Of a DNA stretch of 64,000 nucleotides, positions 44,823-55,614 are shown piece after piece; position 1 is the stretch's first letter; each line of letters opens with the position of its first letter. Source of the DNA: Dromiciops gliroides (lineage: Eukaryota > Chordata > Mammalia > Microbiotheria > Microbiotheriidae); the NCBI RefSeq assembly GCF_019393635.1, contig NC_057861.1:198309014-198373013 (forward strand), read 5' to 3'. A program made the translations under genes and the position numbers. Below the pieces are notes generated by a model, which was not told the origin of the DNA, ran no database searches, and saw only the letters and a list, made by a program, of their open reading frames with translations.

Positions 44823-45870
44823 GTGTTGTTATTGTTGTTCAGTAATCAGTCACGTCTGACTCTTTGTGACTCCATGGACAATATAGCACACTAGGCCCTT
44901 CTATCCTCCACTGTCTCCTGAACTCCATCCAAGTTAATGTTTGTTACTTCCATGATACTACCTATCTGTCTCATCCTCTCCTACTCCCTTTTTCTTTTGC
45001 CTTCAATCTTTCCCAACATTGGAGTCTTTTCCGGTGAGTCTTGTCTTCCCGTTATGCGGCCAAAGTATCTAAGCTTCAGCTTTAATACTTATGCTTCCAG
45101 TGAATAGTCTGAATGAATTTCTTTAAGTATTAACTGCTTTGATCTCCTTGCTGTCTAAGGGATGTTCAAAAGTCTTCTCTAAAATGATGATTTGCCTATT
45201 CCAGTTATCTTTTAATTTCCTTCTTAAACATTCCAATCCCCTATGATGAATAACATCTTTTTTTGATATTTTTCTAGAAAATGTTGTGGGTCTTCATAAA
45301 ACTGATCAACTTTGCCCTCTGGCATCAGTGATTAGAGTGTAGACTTGTATTATGGTGATGTTGAATGATTTGTCTTGGATTTGAATAGATATGTCATTTT
45401 TGAGATTATACCCAGCTATATCTTTTTTTTTTGCCCTTTTATTGAATATTCAGGCTACTGCATTTCTTCTAAGGCATTCTTGCCTCCAGAAGGATATGTG
45501 GTAATTACCTGAATGAAATTCATCAGTTTCCATCTATTTAAGTTCACTAAGATACAAGATGTTGATGTTTAATCTTTCCATCTCCTATTTGACTACATCC
45601 AACTTACCTTGATTCACAAAACTTACATTCCAGGTTCCTGTGCAATATTGATCTTTATAGTACTGAATTTTCCTTTTGTCACTAGACACATTGACAGCTG
45701 AGCATCCTTTCAGCTTTGATCCAGCCACTTTCTTAGTACTGGAGCTACTTGTAGTTGTCCTCCACTCTGCCTTGGTAGTGTGTTGGACACCTTCTGACTT
45801 CTGGGGATCATCTTCCATTTCCTATTACTATGTCCAGTTTCAAACTAGAAATGGAAATTGTAATTGCTAA
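44823..45870 (-). mobile_element. RTE (BovB-like) LINE, antisense, internally deleted
   Basis: The left end (44845-44880, CACGTCTGACTCTTTGTGAC) is the reverse-complement RTE 3' end. GTCTTTTCCGGTGAGTCTTG, GCGGCCAAAGTATCTAAGC and GATCTCCTTGCTGTCTAAGG are reverse-complement RT sequence. The endonuclease start lies at 45585-45818. RTE lineages, including BovB-like ones, are established marsupial LINEs. Size (about 1 kb) against the usual 3 kb or more indicates large internal loss. Confidence 0.8.
45585..45818 (-). pseudogene. RTE ORF relic, endonuclease start
   Basis: The 77-codon frame ends with TGTWNVSFVNQGKLDVVK, which matches the conserved opening of the RTE/BovB apurinic endonuclease (GTWNVRSMNQGKLDVVK-like). 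The upstream part, with Ser/Thr runs (TTSSSSTKKVAGSK), resembles the RTE N-terminal leader. The frame stops right after the motif. The rest of the enzyme is missing or out of frame. Confidence 0.78.
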
Positions 45871-45874
45871 GTAT

Positions 45875-46608
45875 TTTAGGAGGGCTGTTTTTCAGCTTTT
45901 AGATATCACACTCTTGTTAATTCATCATAGAATGACCATGTAAAAAATAAAGCATCATTTTCTTCTGCCTGGACAGGTATGAACTGATATAACTTCTCTG
46001 AACCCAAATTGCCCCATATGATACTATAATAGCACTGTGGTGCTGTCACTGCATAAGGATATCATGAAAATAAATGAATGGAACATGTCAATCTATTTTA
46101 ATGGGTTAAAGCAAAGTGTTATGTATAATTCAGACATTAATAAATATGGGCACCCTAAATTCATTGGTTATTTCAGTAATAATTGAAGTCTACAATCAAC
46201 AGTACTGAACAAATTCCCCAGCATTAAGTTGGCTGTATTTTTTTCTTCCAGTTCTCATTATGATTATTTATGTTTATTTGTATTGTTTTGCTTAATTACA
46301 TGTTGTGTTTCAGATATCTTGTGCTATTTCTGAAAAATGGCATTTAATGAAGTGAAAGTAAACAGGTAACTGTCAGGAAGAGATGACAGTCTGTTAATTT
46401 ATGTAAAATGTAACCAACCAGATGTTCCAAGAAAATGTCTCAGTCAGAAAGACAGTACTTTTATAAATGCAATGTTCTGTAATGAAGAGGCAATGGAAGA
46501 AAGTTGGGGAAAGAAAATCAAGGAAAGTTCATAAATCACAGTATAGAACCAGAGGATCTAGGAATTTCTGAAGTCTATTAAGCCATAGAGCAAATACTAA
46601 TCATATAA
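45875..46608. other. No recognised feature
   Basis: No repeat or gene landmark recognised. Confidence 0.45.
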
Positions 46609-46683
46609 ATATTGGGGACAATTAGGTGGCATAACAAATATAACACTAGACCTGAGGTCAGGAACACCCAAGTTCAAATCCTG

Positions 46684-46856
46684 TTTTTGGGGGGGCAGCT
46701 AGGTGGCGCAATGGATGAAGCAGTGGCCTGGATTCAGAAGGACCTGAGTTCAAATCCGGCCTCAGACACTTGACACTTACTATCTATGTGACCCTGGGCA
46801 AGTCACTTAACCCCCATTGACTCAGAAAAAAATTTAAATAATAAAAAAAAAATTAC
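46684..46856 (+). repeat. Marsupial SINE, first of tandem pair
   Basis: Full-length copy from GGGGGCAGCTAGGTGGCGCA, with an A-rich tail containing TTTAAATAAT and ending TTAC. It uses ATTGACTCAG where most copies have ATTGCCTCAC. Confidence 0.9.
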
Positions 46857-46992
46857 GGGGCAGCTAGGTGGCACAGTGGATAGAGCATGGGCCCTGAAGT
46901 CAGGAGGACTCAGACACTTAGCACTTACTAACTGTGTGACTCTGGGCAAGTCATTTAACCCCAATTGCCTCACCATAAAAAAAAAGAAAGAT
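46857..46992 (+). repeat. Marsupial SINE, second of tandem pair
   Basis: Starts GGGGCAGCTAGGTGGCACAG right after the first copy's tail. It lacks about 20 bases covering CTGAGTTCAAATCCGGC (reads GGAGGACTCAGACACTTAG). It ends in an A-rich tail. Confidence 0.9.
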
Positions 46993-47205
46993 AAATCCTG
47001 CCTTAGATATTAACTACTTGTGTGAACTTTGGCATATTAGTTAACCTCTGTCCACTTCAATTTCTTCATCTATAAAATAGGGACAATAATAGCACCTACT
47101 TCCCTTTCCTGTTTTGAGGATCAGAAAAGATAATATTGTAAAGCACTTGCAAAACTTAAGAGACATATAAATGCTAGCTAGGATTGCCATTATCATTTCA
47201 ATCAT

Positions 47206-50200
47206 TATTTTTTTTAAATGTTGATCCTGATTAAGACAAGATTATTGATTTCAAAGTGATATATTTACAATTGAAAAGCTAATCATTGAAAATATATCAC
47301 GAAAATTCTAATCAACAATGATTATTTACTGAGCATCCACTAGCACTAGAGAAGAAGGAGGAAAGGGTGACTTATCTTTCCTCTATACACGTTCAGGACT
47401 CTTCACAACATTATCTACCTGTGAAATAACTTCTCTGGAAAACCGCTGGTCTAAGTCATATTCTTTACCATACAAGTAAAGGTTCACCCCTTAAAACCAA
47501 GCTTCTTGTATGTGTACCTTACAAAGGTCCCTGTGAAATACAGTTATACTTCTTACAAGATATTTTAAGAATCCTGGATTCATTCAGTTCCTCAATTAAT
47601 TTATGTTTCCAGAATAACTCCAATGTAACAACAATAAAAATCCTAACTCATGTCTGTAGAGAGTTTGTTGCTGTAGGCCAAGAATGATTGATGGTTTTCC
47701 TAGTCTATTCCCATTTAGTACTTCCAAATGCCTCAAATAAATAAATAAATAAAGCATTTCTTAAATGGTTACATGTATTTTGTCCCTCATAGGATTCTCC
47801 ATCCTTCTGGTAAGAGACTGCTCAAGACTAATATAAGACTTATATAACCATATCACTGTCTTGTGTTTAATTCCATTTCACATTCTCTCTCTTCATTGTA
47901 TTTTCTCTCTGAATAAAATGACATAGGAATAAGAACTCATTCTCATGTGGACTGTCCATGGACATTCCACTGAAATAAATGGGCATCCTGTAGTCCTGTA
48001 GGAATGTTCCAGGGCTCTAGGCTCAGGTCCAGAGTGAATAACTTGAAAAAATGTGCAGCATATCAGTATGCAAATGAACATATCAACAGTCTGTCATGTC
48101 AAAATCTATTGTGTCACAATTATTACCACAAGTCCCACTTTGCTGCCAGGATTTTTACATCCATGACAGCTACAAGTAGATGAGTTCTTTCCCCTCCCCC
48201 CCCTACTGGCATAGGGTTTAGCCAAGCCCAGTTGAGAACTGTATATAGCTGTTGAGTTATAAAATTAGATGAGATGATAGAATAGCAATATCACTCATTG
48301 GTGGGGATTGAAAAAGAAATGTTTTCTTGCCCACCAAATAGAAAAGCTTCCCTATTGCAATGTTTCTGTTACTCATTTAAGACTAGGGGCATAAGTCTAG
48401 TACCATGATGGTGAAGTAATACTACCTAGACACTATTACTCACTTAAAGTAGATGTTGCCAGGTGAATGTTGGTATCCCTTTAGGAAATGTTTCATGTTG
48501 GGTTATTTAATTAATAATAAAAAGTAGCAGAGATATCATGTGTAATTTCCTCACTTGTGCTTTTTATACCAAATCTATGGCCATACTTTGATGTGAATAC
48601 CTCCTCTGGTAGTGTAGATCACAATATAACCACACCTCAAATTCTTCAACTTTTTAAAAAATACTAAAAAAGAGAGGTCTTTTAGCAATCTGAGAATTAC
48701 TGAGAAAATGTTGGAAATGGATATAAGGAAAAGTTGTTGCACCACAAGGAATGATGAATATGAAGAATTGAGAAAAACAAGGGAAGATGTATTAAATTAT
48801 ATAGAGTGAAGTCAGGCTTAGAGAAAAATGTATACAATGATTACAAAAATGTAACTAAAACCAACCTGATATCAACAGCACTCTGTTCAATGTTAAAAAA
48901 AAAACCAACCATTGTCAATGTTAAAGGACACATCTTTCTTTTCTCTTAATAGATGATTACCTGTTTTGGAGGAAGGACATATTTTATAAAAAATATTTAT
49001 TTTTTGAGTGGAATTTTTTGAGAGCATATTTGTGTCAAAAGATGTATCCATTAGTTTAGTCACACCCATAATTTTTTTAATGGGGGTTCTTTGTTTTAAG
49101 AATAAGGTCAGAGTCATTAAAAGCACTGTTAAGTCTCTCATAGACAATCCAGCCCAATCCTCTATGGCAATTCAATTTTGGGCACAATGCATTATGCATG
49201 TGCAGTGTATGGCTAAAATATGTCTACTCATGGACCAATTCTCTGGGTTATTCATTTAACTGTATATCATAGTTTCAGCAATAATCACTCTTCATTCACT
49301 TGTCTATTTTTACAGTGTAGATACTCAAGCTGAGATCATTTAGATAATTATATATTTTATTTAGTAAATTCTGTAATGTTCTACAACTCAACACAACCAG
49401 CATACTGTCATTCAGAAATCAGAGCATCTGGAGGATTCAACAGGATAGGGAATATTTCACTTTGGACTTTTTGCTAAGTATCTTCCACGACAATGACAAA
49501 TGTCTTTGTCAATCATACATCTCTTTGTTTATATCTCTCTTTATATTAATAATCAGAGGATCATTGAATAAAGATCTTTTATTACAAATATCAAGCAATC
49601 TCATTATTATAGCATATAATGTGGAAGATAGAGGTAAATCTATAAGGGGAATTTTACTCAATCATATCAGCTGATTTTTAAAAATATATTCAATGAATAA
49701 TAAGCATGGTATTATATTCTTTGTACCTTTTAATCAACTGTCCAACTAAAAAGATATGATTTTTATCTAGGTTTTTTATTGTTGTTGTTTACAAAAACAT
49801 GTCCCTGCCAACAGACAGTACTTTTCATCCAGGATAAATTAAGTGCATGCATATATTATTTTCAAACAAATTTTAAAGAGATGTGGGGAAAAGAATATAT
49901 AGATCAATAGATACTGATTTTTAAAATAAATATTTCAGTAATAATGAAGTCTGTTGTTTCCCCTCACTCATTTAACAACCTTCTTGTCCCCTAATTCCAT
50001 CCCCTAATTCTTTTGAAATGGTCTCATTTCCAGCATAAATGTTCTCTGTGTTTATTTGGTTTAATTTAACTCTCTTCTCACCTTTATTTCTTTACTGCCA
50101 TTTCTATTTCTTCATTTAGCACAAAGGAAGCTATGATATTAGAGTCAAGATGGGGTGGGTCCACTATCAATGAAGGAGAAAATAATTTTTAATACAAATC

Positions 50201-50222
50201 TTGGATGATTTTTAAAAATGTG
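47206..50222. other. About 3 kb without recognisable repeats
   Basis: The longest stretch in the window where I recognise no transposon. Simple sequence is limited: (AAAT)n near 47737-47753 and a C-run near 48196. Short open frames (49008-49259, 49462-49674) have no domain. It may be ancestral single-copy DNA. Confidence 0.5.
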
Positions 50223-51057
50223 GTTGTGGAGGGTAGAGTTAAAATGGAAGAGAAAAGCCAGGGACTCAACCTAAGCTGTCTCAAGATCCCCTCCAAACTA
50301 TAAATAATGCCTCAAAATATATTCTGAAGCAGCAGACCTATAAAATGAAGGGGTTAAACACATTTCCAGCCTAAAACAACTTGGAAGGGCATCAGGAAAG
50401 TTCTATCCCATTTGGGGTGAGAGTGGAACATGAGGCCACTCTCCATCAAACCAGCAGTAGGTCTTGGGGGCAAATGAATCAACAGAAGTAGCAGCAATTT
50501 CTGGAGTTCTCAGCCTACAGATGATAAGCAGGTTGGACAACTTATTGGAAGGAAATCACAAGGGTCCCTTTGCTAGCAATAGGCACAAGACTCTGTTGCA
50601 TTGTCCATATGTAGGTCCAGGTCATAGTACTAGTTGGCAGTCCCAGGGAAAAGAGGATTATTAGCACATAAGAGCATGCGGCCACAGGGAAACAGGGTCC
50701 TATTCATAAATTCCATGGTAAAAAAGAATGCTTGTGATTACTCCTAGACCAGAGAATAGACTCAGAGAGCAGTGAAAACACTTTTCATTAGATCATGCTA
50801 CATTGGAAGAACTGAAAACTTACAGACCCCAGAATTATCTCTGAGAGCAGCTTCAAGAAAGACCTAAAGATTTGGACATTGTCTCCTCCACCCTGGGAGC
50901 AGAAGCCCAATTTTAACATAGAAGTAAAAAATTTTAAAAGCCTCGAAAATGAGCAAACAACAACAAAAAAAAACTTAACATAGAAAATAACTCCGGTAAC
51001 AAGGAAAATCAAAATACAAACTTGGAAGAAACCATAAAAATGAAAACTGCTACATAC

Positions 51058-52256
51058 TGTGATGTTTAAAATCTAAATTGTGAATTTGCTTTGAGTCAGA
51101 ATATGTTACAATGTACAATGATTCCAAATAATATTTTTTTGCAAAAATAGTATTTCTAGAATTAATTTACACTTGTCATAGTAATCAATTTACCAAGGAA
51201 ATACTTTATATAATTTGATCAAATAATAAGTTGGAAAAACAAAACACAATCTTAAAAGAATGAAAATCTCTATGAAAACAAACTCATAATATTAATTTCA
51301 AAATGTAGATACAATGGCATAAAAAGGAAACCTTTATTTAACATTTGAACTGACATTATTTCTCTGAGTGAATTTAGAGCATTTTTTATTTCGATATCCA
51401 AAATCTCCACATCCCATATTAATATCTTGCTGTCTATTTCTGCATTTCAGAAAAATTTTGCCAGTAATCAAATCAAACAATGAAAGTTCTTAAAAACATG
51501 AATTGAGAAGACAAGAATTTTTTTAAGTCTTCATTTCATCACCTTTTGTATCATCTGCATTTCAGCAAAATAAGTCCCAGTTTATGGCAATAGAAGTAGA
51601 TTCTTGAAATATGATATGATAAAGTTTCTCTTGTTTTTCTTCAACCCCTTTATTTTCTCTTTCATAATACCAATGCTTTATAAAATTATTAGCTAAAGGC
51701 AAAAGCAGGTAAAGATAAATCAAAACAGAAAGTCCACAAAAATGAAGCATTAACATACTTACAAACATAAAATTTCTTACACAATGTGAAGATCAGAAGG
51801 TTGAGGGGTTCAGCAATCCCTTCGTGGTTATACTCAAAGACTGACCTGGAGATTAATCTAGACCGATTGAATCAAGTGAGAGTGATTAACTGCTGATTAG
51901 CCTACTTCAAGTTAACTGGATTGTAATCATACCTTGAGAACACCTTCAGAACCAGTGGATTTGGATGATGCCAACCAATCAGCTTGAAGCAGTGTGTAAG
52001 GACCACCTCTGTTCCAGACCTATAAAAAGCTTCCACAATCAGCTAGTGAGAGAGTTCCTGATTAAAGCAGGCTTGTGGAGGAGGACTTCAGGAAGAACCC
52101 AACCAGGTTGGAACTCTAGGCTAGGTAGGACTTCTTTTTCTTAACTTTCTGAACTCCTTGTAAATATCTGTATGCTTTAATAAATGTTTAATGCCCAAGG
52201 ACTGGTGCTAAAGCTACTAATTTAAGGTGATCACAATTTAGATTTTAAACATCACA
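51058..52256 (+). mobile_element. 1.2-kb element with 26-bp terminal inverted repeats and LTR-like 3' half (LTR-X)
   Basis: The ends are perfect inverted repeats: TGTGATGTTTAAAATCTAAA... at 51058-51083 and its reverse complement at 52231-52256. The flanking 4-bp duplication is ATAC (51054-51057, 52257-52260), and its removal rejoins L1-I. The right part (about 51786-52256) is the same family as the solo LTR at 26085-26591, with CCAAT (51975-51979), TATAAAAAGC (52021-52030) and AATAAA (52179-52184). The left 700 bases are AT-rich and absent from that other copy. It could be an LTR variant with a captured or internal segment, or a non-autonomous element. Confidence 0.75.
51975..52184 (+). promoter_or_regulatory. 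LTR-X promoter and poly(A) signals
   Basis: A CCAAT box, then TATAAAAAGC 42 bases downstream, then AATAAA about 150 bases after the TATA. All three are conserved in the inverted copy at 26085-26591, which supports a U3-R-U5 layout. Activity is not shown. Confidence 0.6.
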
Positions 52257-52578
52257 ATACAAATCCTTAAAAAAACATGTACATTGGTCTCAGGGCCAAA
52301 AAGAATTTCTTAAAGAGCTCAAAAAGACATTAAAAGTAAAAAAAAAAAAGGCAAAGGAAAAACTGAAAAAAAGAAATGAGAATAATTCAAGAAAATAATG
52401 AAAAAAGTCAACAGCTTGGTAAAGGAGGCACAAAAAATACTGAAGAAAATAATGCCTTAAAAAACAGAAGAGGCACAAAAATCCACTGGAGATAATGCCT
52501 TAAAAAGCAGAATTTGTCAAATTGGAAAAAGGCAAAAAATATCGCTGAAGAAAAGAACTCCTTAAAATGTAGAATTGG

Positions 52579-52732
52579 TGGGGCAGCTAGGTGGTGCAGT
52601 GGATTGAGTACAGGCCCTGGAGTCAAGAGGACCTGAGTTCAAATCCAGCTTCAGACACTTGACACTTACTAGCTGTGTGACTCTGGGTAAGTCACTTAAC
52701 CCCAATTGCCTCACCAAATAAAATGAAGAAGC
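52579..52732 (+). repeat. Marsupial SINE in L1-I ORF1
   Basis: Flanked by AGAATTGG (52571-52578 and 52733-52740). Full body with a short tail containing TAAAATGAAG. It has several substitutions, so it is not among the youngest. Confidence 0.85.
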
Positions 52733-53001
52733 AGAATTGGCTAAATGGGAAAGGAAATACAAAAGCTCACCAAAGAAAATAATTCCTTAAAAATTAGAAT
52801 AGGCAAGTGGAAGGTAATGATTCTATGAGACATTAAGAAACAATAAAATTAAATGAAAAATGAAAATATGAAATATTTCATTGGAAAAATAATTGACCTG
52901 GGAAATATATTGAGGAAAGATAATTTGAGAATTATTGGACTACCTGAAATCCATGATAAAAAAAATACCCTAGACATCATCTTCAAAAAATTATCAAGAA
53001 A

Positions 53002-53084
53002 GGAGAGAATTTGGAACTCAAAGTTTTTTAAATGAATGTTAAAAATTATTTTTACACATAATTGGGGGGAAGTAAAATACTAAG
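53002..53084 (+). mobile_element. 83-bp L1 3'-end insertion
   Basis: GGAGAGAATTTGGAACTCAA and AAATGAATGTTAAAAATTA are the extreme L1 3' UTR, with a short A-rich tail. Flanked by AAAAATTATCAAGAAA (52986-53001) and AAAAATTATCAAGGAAA (53085-53101), a target duplication with one indel. Confidence 0.85.
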
Positions 53085-53374
53085 AAAAATTATCAAGGAA
53101 AACTGCCCTGATATTCTAGAACCAGCAGGTAAAATAGAAATTGAAACAATCCACTCTTCACTTCCTGAAAGAGATCCCACAATGAAAACTCCCAGTAATT
53201 TTATAGCCAGATTCCAGCACTCCCAGGTTGAGGAGAAAATTTTTCAAGCAGATAAAAAACCCAAATTCAAATAAAGTGGAGATACAAGCTAACAAAAGAT
53301 TTTGGAGTTTCTCCATTAAAGTAACAGAGGGTTTAGAATACATCACACATGACAAAGGAGCTAGGATTACAACC

Positions 53375-53990
53375 AAGAATCACAGACACAGACCAATAAA
53401 GGCCACATTTCTCAAACATATAGAGAAATTAGTCAAATTTACAAAAATAAGAGCCATTCCCCAATTGATTAATGATAAAAAGATATGAACAATCAGTTTT
53501 CAAATAAAGCAATCAATGCTATCTATAGTCATATGAAAAAAGGTTATAAATCTCTACTGATTAGGGAAATTCAAATTAAAATAACTCCAAGGCACCATTC
53601 CATACTTATCAGATTACCCAGTATGAAAGAAAAGGAAAATTACAAATGTTGGCAAAGATCTGAGAAAATTGAGACACTAAGGGATTGTTGGTGGAGGTGT
53701 GAACTGATTCACCCATTCTGGGAGGCAATTTGAAACTATTCCTAAAGAGTCATGAAATCATGCATACTCTTTGATCTAGCATTACTGCTACTATATCTGT
53801 ATCCCAAAGAGACAAAAAAGCAAAAGGATTATATGTACAAAAATATTTACAGCAGCTCTTTTAGTGGTGGCAAAGAATTGAAAATTAAGAGGATGCTCAT
53901 CAATTGAGGAATTGCTGATCAAGTTGTGGTATATGAGTGTCATGGAATACTATTGTACTATAACAAATGATAGCAGGATGCTCTCAGAAA
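53375..53990 (+). pseudogene. L1-I ORF2 C-terminal relic
   Basis: Starts with AATAAAGGCCACATTTCTC, the region near 5080 of L1-A. 53485-53733 keeps a frame with KGYKSLLIREIQIKITPRH, ENYKCWQRSEKIETLRDCWW and CELIHPFWEAI, the Cys/Trp-bearing C-terminal segment of L1 ORF2p. It lacks endonuclease and RT. Confidence 0.8.
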
Positions 53991-54444
53991 CACTTGGACA
54001 GATTTACATGAACTGATTCAGAGTGAAATGAGCAGAACAAGGAGAGCATTATACATAGTAACAGCAATATTGTACAATGATCAACTGTGTATTAGTGAGC
54101 TATTCTCAGCAATACAATGATCTAAGAAAATTCTGAAGGATTTATGATGAAAAATGCTATTGACCTCCAGAGAAAGAACTGATGGAGTCTGAATGCAGAT
54201 CAAAGTACCCTTTAAAAAAAATCTTTATTTTTCTTGGTTTCTTTTGTCTGTTTTCTTTCACAACATGACCAATATGGAAATATGGTCTGCATGATATCAT
54301 TTGTGTAATCTACATCAAATTGCTTGCCTTCACAATGAGGGAGGAACAGGGATGATTTAACTCAAAATTTTTAAAAATGAATGTTAAAATTTAGTTTACA
54401 TGTAATTGGGGAAAAATAAAATATTAAATAAATATATTTAAAAT

Positions 54445-54795
54445 TTTATTTCTTATTCTGCCTCTTACATTGCTAAATGCTCTCATAATAACCTGGCTAA
54501 ATTGTTCTCTTGCCAAGTTTTTTGTAAACAATTTTTTCTCTACAGTTTTTCACTTTTATGTGGCAATCTTGCTTATAATCTTTCATCCTTAACTTTAATA
54601 TTTTTTAAAAAACAATTAAAAATTTAAAACAGGGCTGTTTTCACTCTTGACTTCCATAAATCTTTTCTTGGTAAACAAGAATTAGGGTTTACTCTCTGAG
54701 ACAAGTCCTATAGTCTACTGTTCTCTTTGTGGCAATTGATTAATATAGGTTAAACTTCTTTAGAAAATCACAAGTTTGTGTCCATGTCTGCTCTA
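54445..54795. other. No recognised feature
   Basis: AT-rich sequence with no landmark. Confidence 0.4.
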
Positions 54796-54799
54796 TACA

Positions 54800-55105
54800 T
54801 TTTCCATTTTAAAAGTATCAATGGCTACTTAAGTAGGTTGGATTAATTATAATCTATGTCTATGTTGTCTATTTTCTATGTTGCAAGTCATAACTTCTTT
54901 TTATTCTTTCTTCCAATTTGGTATTGATTTTCATCTTTTTGCTGTCTATTGTCTAATTTTAAGTATATAGCTGATTTGGAAATGATTCCACATCAGTCAT
55001 CAGTTATTTCCCATCTGTTAAAATATAATCAATTTCATTTTTTGCCATTATTGGGCGCTTGTGTACATGAAAGTGGATAAGATATAAAATAGTTATGCAA
55101 AACCT
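54800..55105 (-). mobile_element. RTE-like LINE endonuclease fragment, antisense
   Basis: In reverse complement, 55018-55045 translates as KNEIDYILTDG, the end-of-endonuclease motif of RTE/CR1-type LINEs, preceded by a SPNN remnant near 55050. A later KMKINTKLEERIKRS-like stretch follows. Only one frame-consistent stretch of about 20 residues is convincing, so clade assignment is tentative. Confidence 0.5.
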
Positions 55106-55199
55106 ATTCCATTTCATTCCAAAATTACATTTTTGATTAGCCTCATGACTAATATTGAATTTAACGAGTAGAATTTTTTTCAGTTAAGCTAGAAATTAA

Positions 55200-55612
55200 A
55201 TTAAGTAAGAATGCTGAGTCCTGGTTAATATTATAAGATATATGCCCCAAACCACACTATCCAGTGCTGCTACACTCTGTTCTCAAAAGGCCCCTTCCCA
55301 GCTTTTCCAAGAACAGCATTTTCCCTTATATCTCTTACCCGGGCATATATGGCTTTATTGGATGATTTTTGCTGCAGAATGCTGTGTAAATAACAGTATA
55401 TTTTAGGCTCTTCCTTATTGTACAACCTTGTTGTACAACTAAGTACCATACCCTGAGGAGACTGAAACTACTCTCAGCAAGCATTTATCCTTAGCTTGCT
55501 AATAAATCTCTTTTTTTTTTTTTTTTCAGTATTTGATCTTCAGTCTTATGGATCAGCTGGTGGATGAGATGCTCCTGGATTCTCCAAGATCTGACTAAGA
55601 AATTGCCCACAA
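55200..55612 (+). mobile_element. Candidate solo LTR
   Basis: GCTTGCTAATAAATCTC followed by a T-run and TTCAGTATTTGATCTTCAG resembles the AATAAA/R-U5 part of an ERV1-type LTR. The sequence ends GCCCACA (55607-55612). No inverted ends or target duplication were found and no second copy is in the window, so this is tentative. Confidence 0.35.
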
Positions 55613-55614
55613 AA

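Larger units (their letters stand above)
46609..47205 (+). repeat. CORE-SINE split by a tandem pair of SINEs
   Basis: Head 46609-46683 (GGGGACAATTAGGTGGCATA, AAGTTCAAATCCTG). It resumes at 46993 with AAATCCTGCCTTAGATATT, the core CAATTTCTTCATCTATAAAA and the tail AAAGCACTTGCAAAACTTAAG. AAATCCTG at 46676-46683 and 46993-47000 is the target duplication of the inserted block. Confidence 0.85.
52300..53335 (+). pseudogene. L1-I ORF1 relic
   Basis: The coiled coil region contains repeated KEAQKILKENNALK-like segments (52400-52560), consistent with tandem duplication in the coiled coil. The RRM part is open at 52853-53035 (RKDNLRIIGLPEIHDKK). After an 83-bp insert it resumes at 53062-53274 (IIKENCPDILEPAGKIEIE, SSLPERDP). 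A SINE at 52579-52732 also splits it. It is not functional. Confidence 0.78.
50225..54440 (+). mobile_element. L1-I: HAL1-like L1 (5' UTR, ORF1, ORF2 C-terminus, 3' UTR) with inserts
   Basis: Starts GTGGAGGGTAGAGTTAAAATGG, an L1 5' end. The long 5' UTR (to 51057) parallels L1-F. ORF1 relic at about 52300-53335. Near 53380 the sequence switches to the ORF2 C-terminal region and 3' UTR, ending about 54430 with AATAAAATATTAAATAAA. Endonuclease and RT core are absent. Inserts: a 1.2-kb element with inverted termini, a SINE and an 83-bp L1 tail. Without them it is about 2.8 kb. Confidence 0.8.
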
